Assembly: GCA_001247695.2 (NCBI GenBank)
Contig: LGRX02009983.1
Coordinates: 1-30,043 of the forward strand
DNA: 30,043 nt
Origin: Cymbomonas tetramitiformis
Taxonomy: Eukaryota; Chlorophyta; Pyramimonadophyceae; Pyramimonadales; Pyramimonadaceae
Reading direction: 5' to 3'
Shown: positions 16,785 to 25,398 of the stretch, one piece after another
How the letters are laid out: each line of letters begins with the position of its first letter
Numbering within the stretch: the first letter of the stretch is position 1
Program-made: the position numbers and the translations under genes
Notes under the pieces: generated by a model
What the model saw: the letters and a program-made list of their open reading frames with translations, nothing else
Database searches by the model: none
Told to the model about the DNA's origin: nothing

Positions 16785-19700
16785 GTCCTCCACATTGGCG
16801 TCTACAAAGGACCTGAGCATGTCCTCAATAACCCTGTTGCTGTGTTCCGCCTGGCCGTCAGACCGAGGGTTGTACGGCGTGGTACAAGCCACCTTCACAC
16901 CCATCAGTCTCATGAGTTCCTGCCAGAAAGCATCTTGAAACCGTGGGTCACGATCAGAGACAATCTTCATAGGCGCGCCATGTAAGCGCCACACCGAGTC
17001 AAAGTAGATTCTGGCCACCACAGCTGCGGAGCTGTCGCCGAAGTTCATCGGCACAACGTGGACCATCTTCGTCAGCTTGCAAGTGAAGGCCACGAAAGCG
17101 TCATTGCCTCTCTCTGATACTGGCAGGCCGGTGACGAAGTCCACCGCAACATCCTGCCATGGCCTGTTCGGGATGCTGTGAGGGTTTAGCAACCCATCCG
17201 GGTAAGTCCCTCGCGGCCTCACTGATTGGCACACTGCGCAGGATGCAACCCAGGTGCCCACATCTTCCGCGGCACCACGCCAATAGAAGCGCCGCAGCAC
17301 CCTCTCTAGAGTCTTGTCTCGCCCAGTATGACCCGAGGACAATGACTCATGAGCATGACGAATCACTACTTCTCGAAGTGGAGAGTCCTCCCCCAGCACC
17401 AACTGATATCTCCCTGCTGCGGTCCTCCAAACCACTTCACCCACTAGCCTGAAGTCCTGTAGGCATTGGTGTGGTGCCGCCTTCACTTTCTCTTTTAGTG
17501 AACGAAGTGTCCCCTCTCGGGTGTACTCCGCTTTCAACGCACGCAGGAACTTTGAGTCCGACTGCTGGGAGGCTGCGTCTCTGAAGTCTGCTGCCTCACC
17601 TGTCCTTATCACAGCGGGGGCTGTTCGCGGATGCCTCACGCGTGCTGGCTGTGGTTTGGCGGAAGGGGCGTGTACTATCAGAACAGGCCAGCGAAGGTCG
17701 TAAGCCTTCCCATCTGGGTTCTCGAAGAACTGATTGGGCTCGCCCTTATCATCGTGAGTAGGGATGACCTCCACAATCTGCATATTGGCCTTTCTGAAAA
17801 GTTTGCGCCACGCGGGGAGCTTGGACTGGTGATCTGGTAGAACGAAGACTGCTGAGGTGTTTTCTGGGTCTGCCTTCCATTCTGCGATATACTTGTTCAA
17901 GATCGCCTCCACAGTAATGTGCTTGGAGTTGTATGGAGGGTTACACCAAACCCGAAGGCCCCTCCATTTCTCTGAAAGGCAGTCCGTCCAGAATCTATCC
18001 GCCTGTCTGTTGCGACCGCCAAAGTCACAACAGGCGTCCACATCGAAGGGTCCAAATTTCTCGACGTACTTCGAGGAGTACTCTGCTCGGACACGCCAAT
18101 TCTGTGAGTCCTCTGGGGGAGCCTGCCGTTTTTGTGGGTGAAGGACCGGGGATGGAGCTGACTGCTGGGGCGCCTGCTGCGGGGTTGGTGAGCTCGCTGG
18201 CACCTTCTCAGTGGGCGCCTCCGATGCGTCAGCTCGTGATATAGGCGTTCGCGTCTTCGGTGACGCCAACTGTGGAGGCGCTGGGGTCGTAGAGGCTTTC
18301 CCAGCGCGTGACATACTCCTCGTTATCCTTATCTGGGGTGGGGCTCTGTCAGGGGGTTCGTGAGGAGCTTCTGTCGGCTTCGCGCTATCAGCTTCAGGCC
18401 AGTCAGGCATGTCGAAGTCGAGTTGATCCTCCTTCATTCCCTTGTAGAGCTTCGGGTTAACGAGAGCGATGGTCTCCCCCATGTCCATGGCCTGTTCCGC
18501 CACGGAGAGGGTTTCCACTGCTGAGAGCCAACAGTCAATAGTCTGGGCCCAGTGGGGATGAGCTGCGGGTGGTGAGCTGGAGAAGCATTCAGATTCCAGC
18601 GTTGCCAGGGGGTCTTTCGGCAGATCTGAGGTGGGGTCAATCACTCCTGCCTCCTTCAACCCCTCGCGCACGTCCTTGTCTTTGAAGTCGGGTCTTCTGG
18701 ACAGGGCGTCCGGTACCAGCAGCAGCGCTCCCTTGATGTACTCCATTCTCGGGACTCCCACCTCCACTAGATCCATGTACCAGCGTGCCTGTCTGCGGCT
18801 AAGCTCTCTGCCAGGTTCCATTAGCCATTCAAGGGGGCGGTGATCACCCTGGATGCGGAAGTTGGTGAAGATGAGGTAATGCCGCCAGGTGACGGTGGTA
18901 CAGTGGTGTAGAGCACCTAGCTCACGCTCGCCGGTGTGATAATTCTGCTCGGCGGCTGAGAGCTGGCGGCTCTCGTATGCTATCACGCGCAGCCCAAGAC
19001 CATCTCCATTGTCTTGCATCAGTACTCCCCCAAGAGCGATGCCGCTAGCATCCGTCTGCACCACGAAAGGTGCTGTGCCGTCTGCAGCACCCTTAATGTT
19101 GGGCAAGGCGAGCACTGGCGCTGAGGTGAGGGCCTTCTTCAGCTCCTCGAAGGCCCACTGCTGCATGGGACCCCACTCCCAGGGTACGTCCGACTTGGTC
19201 AACCGGGTGAGGGGCTGAGCGATCTCGGAGAAGCAGTGAATGAACCTGCGGTAGTACCCCGCCAGGCCCAAGAACTGCCTGACGTGGGTAACCGTTTCCA
19301 GCTCGGGCCAGTCCCTCACTGCAGCCACCTTGTCGTGTTGGGGTCTGCAGCCATCCGCGGAGATACAGTGGCCAAGGAACCGCAAGGATTTCTTCAACAG
19401 TTGGCACTTGGACCTCTTGAGGAAGACGCCCTTCTCCCTGCATGCCAGGAGCAGTTGCTTGACGTGTTCGTAGTGCTCTGCGGCGGTGTTGCTGAAGACG
19501 ACCACATCATCGATGAAGATCCGGACAAATGGGAGATGGCCCAAGGCCCGCTGCATCCGTCGCTGGTACTGAGACGGTGAATTCTGCAGCCCCTGCGGCA
19601 TGACCAACCACTCATATGACCCCATCTGGGTGGTGAAGGCGGTCTTCTCGACATCTCCTGGTGCCATCGGTACTTGCCAGAAGCCATCCACCGCGTCGAA

Positions 19701-21200
19701 CGAAGAGAAGAACTTCGCACCCTGCATCTCGTCGAACATCATCTGGATGTCTGGAAGAGGATACTTGTCCTTAACTGTCTGGCGGTTGAGGAGACGGTAA
19801 TCGATCACCAGACGCAGCTCCTTGGGGTTCCCCGGTTTGGGGACCATCAGACAGGGAGCTGCATAAGGGCTGGAAGAGGGTCGGATGTAGCCCTCGGACA
19901 TCAGGGTCTCCACGCGTTCTCGAAGTTGGCGGAGTTCCTCTGCAGACTTCTTGTAGATGCGCTGGCAGGGCGGCCCCTTCTTGCTCAGCTCAGGGTCGAG
20001 GTTAATGTTGGCTTCATCTTGGGGGTCATGTCTGAGTCCATCGATGTTCGGTAGGGCAGTCGTCATCTCCTTTTTGTACTCCTCACCCCAGAAGTCCTGA
20101 AACTTGAGGGTCCACTCAGGGCTCACTTCTGCATCTTCGGTATCCGCAGCGGGTTCGGCGTTCTCAGAGTCGATAGCCGTGGCTGCAAAGGCAGAAGCAG
20201 TATCATCGGGGGACTTCTCGGCCATCATGAGCCAGGCGGGTTGTATCTCCGGGTCGGCATTGCCGCGTAGCTTCTGCGTCTCCGCGTACACCAGGTACTT
20301 CTTCAGCTGGGCAGGGGTTAGGAACACCTCGTCCACCAATCCCGCGCAGGCCGTGCCCTTCGGAGACCTGTCTCCAGATGCTTTCCCAGGAGAACAGCCT
20401 GTGATGGTGACGCGATCCCCAATCTTACCACTGCGGGACTTCCTGAGGAAGGAGACGGAGCCGTTCCCTTCATAGCCCAGAGTGACAGGAGAGTGACTGC
20501 GCAACCACCTTCCGCCAAGGATAACATCCACCTGTATGCCCAGTGGTAGGATCCGGAGGGCAAGGGCGTTCTCCGTATAGGTGCCCGTGGTGGTGTGCGT
20601 GTTAAACTTGGCGTACGCGGTGGCGCCAGTGATCTTCGCAGATCCATCCGCCAAGGTGACTCGCATCTCGGAGCCGGCTCGTGTCGTGAGGCCACATCGC
20701 TTAGCGCTCTGCTCCGAGATGAAGTTGTCAGAGGCCCCCGAGTCGATCAGCACCTTGACCGTGTGCCCTCTGAGGGTTGCATAGAATACCAGCAGTAGCG
20801 GTCCTTCTTCATCATGTGCCGCTGCGAGGGTACCCTCGATGTCGGTCTTCCACTGAACTCCCCCATCTGTGCGTATGCTTTTGCACTTGAGGTTGGGGAG
20901 GAGGTTGTCCGAGGCCTCGCGGCATTCTTCCAATGTCTGCCTACACGCGGCGTAGAACTCCTCATCCAGCAAATCAACATCCTCAGTTGGGTGACTGACG
21001 AGGTTGTCTACACTCGCCGTCAGCAGGGTGCCCGCTGAGATGCATTCGCTCGAGGTGGGGCTGACATGAGTGGTGTCGCTGGTGGTAGGGCTCACATGGG
21101 TGATGTTACTGGTAGTAGGGCTCACATGGGTAGTGCCGCTGGTGGTAGGGCTTACATGCCCTACAGATCTGCAACCCTTGGGAAAGCTTTCCATAGGCAT
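16782..21200 (-). CDS. pol: Gypsy pol, first part: protease, RT, RNase H, N6A-methyltransferase, integrase to TGA
   Basis: This part has 1472 codons to the TGA. Residues 15-50 are 10-residue HVSPTTS-type repeats. The aspartic protease has LIDSGASDNF at 151-160. RT spans about 425-610, with VIDYRLLN and FIDDVVVFS (catalytic DD near 564-565). RNase H spans about 705-835, with QTDAS, YHTGERELGAL and DALSRRP. A Pro/Ala/Ser-rich linker covers about 836-1035. The Dam-like methyltransferase spans about 1036-1180. The integrase zinc finger has H1284, H1291, C1321 and C1324; its catalytic core has D1354 (VDFVTG), D1416 (SDRDPRF) and E1452, an exact DD35E spacing. The frame stops right after FVDANVED, where gypsy integrases usually have Trp. 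The upstream frame closes with a stop within the hairpin array, so ATG 21200 is the first available start but may not be the native one; no gag is attached. Confidence 0.93.
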   Translation of the reverse strand: MPMESFPKGCRSVGHVSPTTSGTTHVSPTTSNITHVSPTTSDTTHVSPTSSECISAGTLLTASVDNLVSHPTEDVDLLDEEFYAACRQTLEECREASDNLLPNLKCKSIRTDGGVQWKTDIEGTLAAAHDEEGPLLLVFYATLRGHTVKVLIDSGASDNFISEQSAKRCGLTTRAGSEMRVTLADGSAKITGATAYAKFNTHTTTGTYTENALALRILPLGIQVDVILGGRWLRSHSPVTLGYEGNGSVSFLRKSRSGKIGDRVTITGCSPGKASGDRSPKGTACAGLVDEVFLTPAQLKKYLVYAETQKLRGNADPEIQPAWLMMAEKSPDDTASAFAATAIDSENAEPAADTEDAEVSPEWTLKFQDFWGEEYKKEMTTALPNIDGLRHDPQDEANINLDPELSKKGPPCQRIYKKSAEELRQLRERVETLMSEGYIRPSSSPYAAPCLMVPKPGNPKELRLVIDYRLLNRQTVKDKYPLPDIQMMFDEMQGAKFFSSFDAVDGFWQVPMAPGDVEKTAFTTQMGSYEWLVMPQGLQNSPSQYQRRMQRALGHLPFVRIFIDDVVVFSNTAAEHYEHVKQLLLACREKGVFLKRSKCQLLKKSLRFLGHCISADGCRPQHDKVAAVRDWPELETVTHVRQFLGLAGYYRRFIHCFSEIAQPLTRLTKSDVPWEWGPMQQWAFEELKKALTSAPVLALPNIKGAADGTAPFVVQTDASGIALGGVLMQDNGDGLGLRVIAYESRQLSAAEQNYHTGERELGALHHCTTVTWRHYLIFTNFRIQGDHRPLEWLMEPGRELSRRQARWYMDLVEVGVPRMEYIKGALLLVPDALSRRPDFKDKDVREGLKEAGVIDPTSDLPKDPLATLESECFSSSPPAAHPHWAQTIDCWLSAVETLSVAEQAMDMGETIALVNPKLYKGMKEDQLDFDMPDWPEADSAKPTEAPHEPPDRAPPQIRITRSMSRAGKASTTPAPPQLASPKTRTPISRADASEAPTEKVPASSPTPQQAPQQSAPSPVLHPQKRQAPPEDSQNWRVRAEYSSKYVEKFGPFDVDACCDFGGRNRQADRFWTDCLSEKWRGLRVWCNPPYNSKHITVEAILNKYIAEWKADPENTSAVFVLPDHQSKLPAWRKLFRKANMQIVEVIPTHDDKGEPNQFFENPDGKAYDLRWPVLIVHAPSAKPQPARVRHPRTAPAVIRTGEAADFRDAASQQSDSKFLRALKAEYTREGTLRSLKEKVKAAPHQCLQDFRLVGEVVWRTAAGRYQLVLGEDSPLREVVIRHAHESLSSGHTGRDKTLERVLRRFYWRGAAEDVGTWVASCAVCQSVRPRGTYPDGLLNPHSIPNRPWQDVAVDFVTGLPVSERGNDAFVAFTCKLTKMVHVVPMNFGDSSAAVVARIYFDSVWRLHGAPMKIVSDRDPRFQDAFWQELMRLMGVKVACTTPYNPRSDGQAEHSNRVIEDMLRSFVDANVED
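17661..18095 (-). other. Dam-like DNA N6-adenine methyltransferase domain inside gypsy pol
   Basis: About 145 residues (1036-1180 of the pol ORF) resemble the phage-type DNA N6-adenine methyltransferase family. The order is a YSSKYVEKFGPFDVDACCDF start, then NRQADRFW, a KWRGLRVWCNPPY block with the catalytic NPPY (1087-1090), and a VFVLPDHQSKLPAWRKLF helix-strand segment. The NPPY tetrapeptide and the preceding DVDACC are the key residues of this family and both are intact. The domain is in frame between RNase H and integrase, set off by a Pro/Ala-rich linker upstream and a charged linker downstream. Activity is inferred, not shown. A Dam-like domain is known from DIRS-type retrotransposons, but there it sits in a different architecture. 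Confidence 0.85.
21049..21160. repeat. 30-bp tandem repeat at the 5' end of gypsy pol
   Basis: Three full units (21061-21090, 21091-21120 and 21121-21150) and partial ones on each side have the form CTCACATGGGTGATGTTACT plus ten bases. In the minus-strand frame they encode the decapeptide pattern HVSPTTSxxT, a Ser/Thr-rich segment upstream of the protease. Confidence 0.9.
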
Positions 21201-22118
21201 GGAAACGGGTGAAAACCCTATGGAAAAGCCCTATGGAAAAGGGAAAATGGATACTGGAGGTTATCTCGAAAACAAAAATTTTGAGTTTCCATCCCTATAC
21301 TCACCCTTGGGAAGGTTTTCATTATTTTCCAGGGCATTCCATAGGGTGTTTGTGCTTTCCATAGGGTTTTCCAAGGCATTCCATAGGGATGATTGTGGCG
21401 TCCATACCTATGGAACGTTTTCCATAGGGATGGAAGGAATCGTATGGAAAATATCGTATGGAAAACCCTATGGAAACCCAATGGAAAGTCCTGGAATATC
21501 AAGCGCTTTCCGTACCTATGTCATCCCTATAGCCTTCCTATGGAAAGCCGTATGGAAAACCCTGTGGAAAAACACACGGATCTGTTCCATCCCTATGATA
21601 ACCCTATGCTGGTCCTATGGAACCTAATAGGTCATACCTATGGAAATCTTTTCCCCAGGCATGGTACCCCTTGGGAAACTTGTTTCCATACGGACGGTGT
21701 ACCTATGGAAGCGAATTCCATAGGCGTAGTATCCCTTGGGAAGCAATCTTCCATACGGTCGATATACCTATGGAACATTTTCCACAGGCATGGTATCCCC
21801 TGGGAAAGATCTTTCCATACGGACATTATGCGTACGGAAGACGGGCCCATACACTTAGCGTCCCTTGGGAAATAGGTTTCCATACGGCCGACATACTTAT
21901 GGAAAGGTTTTCCACTGGGTGGCTCACCTTTGGGAAAGATTGTTCCATAGGATGGCTATACCTATGGAAACACAATTCCATACGGGCTGTATACTTATGG
22001 AAAGGTATTCCATACGGATATTATACGTATGATTCCGTTAACAGCATCAGGAGTATACCTATGGAAACGCTTTCCGTAGGGTGACCCGCCCTATGGAATT
22101 CATATTCCATACGGTTAT
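21180..22118. repeat. TATGGAA/TTCCATA hairpin-rich tandem array, ~64-bp period on its right half
   Basis: The heptamers TATGGAA and TTCCATA, and close variants, occur dozens of times in roughly 940 bp, often as facing pairs a few bases apart that can fold into small hairpins (for example CTATGGAAACACAATTCCATA near 21962). From about 21640 to 22110 the pattern TACCTATGGAA...TTCCATACGG repeats with a period near 64 bp, with a TCCCTTGGGAAA block in the middle. Open frames on both strands are by-products of the repetition. It lies between the gypsy pol start and the gag-only element. Confidence 0.85.
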
Positions 22119-22120
22119 TA

Positions 22121-22363
22121 TGCTGGACTTCGGGTTTAGGCTTAGTTATTATGGGCTCTGACTAGCCCCTAGCCTGACCCTGCTTCCGTCTCGTGTCCGT
22201 GACATCCTAGCACTGTACTGTACAGTAGTACAGTACAGGAGTACAGTCATCGTTTCACTGTCTGGGTTTCCGAGAGCATAAAGCTTCGGCCAGACACAAG
22301 TTATATGATGATCAGTTTGTTTCCCCGCCAGCTTAGCCGGACAGCGTATCTGTCTTCCTCGCA
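22121..22363 (+). repeat. 5' LTR of the gag-only element
   Basis: This 243-bp LTR begins with TG and ends with CA. It contains a palindromic GTACTGTACAGTAGTACAGT cluster near 22215-22245, and GAGAGCATAAAGC further on. Confidence 0.9.
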
Positions 22364-22376
22364 GGTTATGGCCCGC
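22364..22376 (+). promoter_or_regulatory. Primer binding site matching the initiator tRNA-Met anticodon loop
   Basis: GGTTATGGCCCGC directly follows the 5' LTR. GGTTATGGGCCC is the complement of the anticodon stem-loop of eukaryotic initiator tRNA-Met, which Copia elements use as a half-tRNA primer. The match is good but lacks one G in the run, so it is probable rather than certain. It suggests a Copia-type helper element. Confidence 0.65.
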
Positions 22377-22798
22377 ACCGGCTTTCCGGTGATTCTGATG
22401 ATGGCACAGCGCCTTGCTGTTGCCATGTTCGGCTAAGTAGGACGTAGGAGGGGTTGAGCGCCCACTTGGGCGGTGGTGTATCATTCTCGCGGTATGGCCT
22501 TTTGACATGGCGGTGATGGCGGCACACGTTGTGCTCGCCTTCGCTGCGCAGGAGATCGGTTTGTGACGGATTGTTTTTATTTTACGGCAGTATCGTCGCA
22601 GCGAGAGTTGATTTGCATCGTGCGCCACTGGCCCTGGCGAGGACGCTCCACCCGTTGTGCATTTTGGCCGCTCTCATTTTCCGCTCACGACCTGTGAATC
22701 TCGATCTGTTGTGCTGAGGCTTCTACGGGTTATCTGGCCGCCGTGACAATTTTGTACCACCACCCTTGCTTAGCTCAACCTTCCGCTGTCTCTCTATC

Positions 22799-24969
22799 AT
22801 GGTTACCACAGCAAATAGAATGACGCGGTCACGCGTCCGTAGATTAGAGACGATTTTTGATGATGTGGGTGCGCAGCACGCTGCGACACTACACACCCCG
22901 CAGCTGCCAGCTCCGTCCACCGCAGCTGCGAGGGAGCTCCTCGACAAATGTCAACAGCTTGCTCGCGACAATTTTGACAGGAAGGTTGCAAAAATCGTTG
23001 CCACGAAAATTCTCGGAGAGAAATCGGACCGCTTCGCTGGTACGGAGTCCGACGCAGTCGACATTTTTTCGCAAATCATGCATGAGCTCCGGACACAGTT
23101 TCTTCTGCAGTCGCAGGCGCTTGCTCCCCTCTTTGACCTGACTGACATGACTGTTGCGGCTAGGCATGAGGGCAACGAGTTGCTGCTCTCGGCTCTGACG
23201 TTTCTGGCTCGCCCTGGCTCGCCTGCTCGTGACTGGCTTGAGGCCTCTGGGACGTTCCTGGAGATGGCAAGCGCGCTGCCCTTGAGGTGGTGCGCATGCT
23301 CCAGGAACGCTCAGAACCCTTTGACTCTTTTGAGTCGCTGCTGGCGGTTCGCATCCCCAGCAGCGAAGATCCTGACCGTGACATCCGTGAGTTCAATGGC
23401 CTGTTGCGGGACGTTCAGCGTTCCCACAACTTGCCAGAGGACGCGGTGAAGCGGCAGTTTCTCAAGGCTCTCGGCAATGCGGCTCTGTACCGTGACTTGG
23501 CTAATTCCTTGGCTCGAGCTGACCAGCGGCAGGGCGTGTCTCTTCTGACCATTCAGGCTCGTGTGCGGGAGCAGTTCCGCCACGGCCTGAAAGTCTCTGG
23601 CACCCCTATTTCGGCTCTGTCATTCGGCGATGGCGCGTCTGACCTGGCTGCGGCGTTGTCCAGTCTGCAGAAGCAGCTGGAGCGCATGCAACAGGACATT
23701 CGTGACCTAAAGCGGCAGAAGCGGGAAGGGCCTCCGCCTGCGGGCAAGCACCTTACCCGCTCTGCTGCTAAGCATCATCGTGCTGGTGTTAAGCCACTTG
23801 GCACCGCTCCTCCTGTCTCGTTTGACAAGAAGAGTGGTGCCTTCGTGCCCCACTGCAAGAATGCGGTGTGTGCACAAAGTGGTTTGAAGCACTGGCATGC
23901 TGAATGCCCCAACGGCGGTCTTCACTCTGCCCACTATTGTAGTGCGGTTGAAGACTACGAGGCTGACTGCTTGGCTGTTCGTTTCCAGCGGTTCTATGAC
24001 GCTGGGGATGCACATGCCTTCGAGTCGCTCTGCGCGATGGAGGGTCGCCCGGAGGTGTGCGAGCTGTCGGCGCATTCTTTTGTGACGGCTGAGCCCACGT
24101 CTCTGCGGCACTTTCAGGATGCGGCGGCTTCCGCTCGGGATGCGGCGGCTGACGATGACGGCGTGGCTCACTTTCCTCTAGCCACATTCCACTCGGATGC
24201 ACGGGGTTCGATTCCGCCACCGCCTGCGGTTCGGGATCCCTCTGCACTCGTGGCTGGTGGTGTGCCTACGGCTCATGACCCACCAGTGGCTGTCCCTGGC
24301 TCTCTCGGCTTGCCTGGTTCTGTCCCATCGCTCCAGCTTGGCGACTCTGCACCGGCTCCGCTGTTTGCTGGCATGACGATTGAGGCTTCTGACATTGGCT
24401 CTGAAATCTCTGACAACGACCAAGGCTCTGACAATGACTCTGACGGCGGGCAGCAAGTGGCTTTTGACTCCTTCGGCACTCTTGAGCATGACTCTGACAG
24501 GGGGGCATCGCCACTAGCAGCTCCGATGTACCGTCCACGGGCGCCGCCGAGTTTTCTCCGGTGTGCGTTAATGTCCTCGATGCTCTGTTGTTCTCTACTG
24601 GCCAGTGCTACGGCATCTCTGGTTGCCGTGGGCGGTGGTGACAGGGGCCTGGTTGAGCCCGGAGTCACCGTCCATCGGTCCACTGGAGGTATCTTTGCTT
24701 CGGATCCGCCACTTGGCTCTCTGGACATCCGTGATTGGCCGCCTGACGATCGAGTTCTTTCATCTCTTTCTTCGATGTTCAAACCGCCATGGGAATCTGC
24801 TTGTATGAGTTCTTCACTTGATTTACTTTCTGCTGTGGAACCGCCTTGCCCACTTGGGCCTGGTGGTGCTCGATTTCAACGAGACAGTCTGCAATTCACT
24901 TCGGGATTACACTGTATTTACATCCCGACCGCTGAACTCAGCTCTGCTGACCAGCTTCAAAGTGGCTGA
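22799..24969 (+). CDS. gag: Gag-like protein of the gag-only element, one frameshift
   Basis: The likely start is ATG 22799 (MVTTANRMTRSRVRR). The first frame runs to the region 23242-23290, where the reading continues in the next frame (DGKRAALEVVRMLQERSEPF) to the stop at 24969. Both frames are open across 23242-23449, so either a net one-base indel or programmed frameshifting could be involved. The helical N-terminal half looks like a capsid domain. A coiled-coil follows (LQKQLERMQQDIRDLKRQKR). A CKNAVC...GLKHWHAEC cluster near 23850-23905 looks like a variant zinc knuckle. Then come an acidic Asp/Ser-rich stretch near 24385-24450 and a hydrophobic segment around 24570-24630. No polymerase or integrase motif is found. 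About 720 residues are encoded in all. The C-terminal third is not recognisable as any known domain. Confidence 0.7.
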
Positions 24970-25155
24970 GTTTCTGGTCAATCATCCTGGCAGCTTGATT
25001 AGCTTTAGCCCAGTAGTGGGATGACCGGGTCAAGACCCCGGCACCCAGCTAGAAGTGATCGGTTTCCACCGAGTTGCACGTAGGTGTTTGTTTATTATCA
25101 CGTGGCTGTATTATGCTGTACCTGCCTTGCTAGGTAGTCACACCCACGGGTGGTG

Positions 25156-25398
25156 TGCTGGACTTCGGGTTTAGGCTTAGTTATTATGAGCTCTGACTAG
25201 CCCCTAGCCTGACCCTGCTTCCGTCTCGTGTCCGTGACATCCTAGCACTGTACAGTACAGTAGTACAGTACAGTAGTACAGTCATCGTTTCACTGTCTGG
25301 GTTTCCGAGAGCATAAAGCTTCGGCCAGACACAAGTTATATGATTATCAGTTTGTCTCCTAGCAAGCTTAGCCGGACAGCGTATCTGTCTTCCTCGCA
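25156..25398 (+). repeat. 3' LTR of the gag-only element
   Basis: This is the 243-bp partner of 22121-22363, preceded by the weak purine run ACGGGTGGTG. Differences from the 5' copy include AGCTC for GGCTC early on and TCTCCTAGCAAG for TTTCCCCGCCAG near the end, so the insertion is not brand new or the ends have different origins. Confidence 0.9.

Larger units (their letters stand above)
15102..21200 (-). mobile_element. Ty3/gypsy chromovirus-like retrotransposon with two DNA methyltransferase domains
   Basis: One minus-strand frame, broken by a single TGA at 16782-16784, reads protease, RT, RNase H, N6-adenine methyltransferase, zinc-binding integrase, chromodomain and C5-type methyltransferase, in that order. 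RT-RNase H before integrase is the Ty3/gypsy order, and the chromodomain after integrase is the chromovirus mark. The stop codon sits between in-frame halves, so the original polyprotein was about 2030 residues. A capsid/nucleocapsid gag, a primer binding site and a 5' LTR were not found; the upstream sequence is a hairpin array instead. The copy is therefore incomplete at its 5' end, although its coding region has only one lesson in nearly 6.1 kb: the nonsense codon. The near-intact frame suggests recent activity of the family. Confidence 0.93.
22121..25398 (+). mobile_element. Gag-only LTR retrotransposon (TR-GAG/LARD-like), 3.28 kb
   Basis: Two direct repeats of 243 bp (22121-22363 and 25156-25398) both start TGCTGGACTTCGGG and end TTCCTCGCA, differing at about a dozen positions. 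Between them lie a primer binding site, one gag-like gene, and no protease, RT or integrase. It thus depends on another element for replication. No target duplication is seen: TATTA lies before the left LTR and CCTCC after the right one. The left flank is the hairpin array and the right flank is unrelated coding-like sequence. The copy may therefore be a product of recombination between two insertions. Confidence 0.85.

Noticed and set aside
21393..22084. Plus-strand frames of 155-160 codons with repeated YLWK/FHTD-like units
   Set aside because: They arise from the TATGGAA hairpin array, which is open in several frames on both strands; the repeat period is not a multiple of three.
22149..22628. 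Minus-strand frame of 159 codons across the left LTR of the gag-only element
   Set aside because: It spans LTR, primer site and leader on the opposite strand and matches no protein family that I recognise.
23707..24247. Minus-strand frames of about 150 codons opposite the gag gene
   Set aside because: They are antisense shadows of the GC-rich gag frame.
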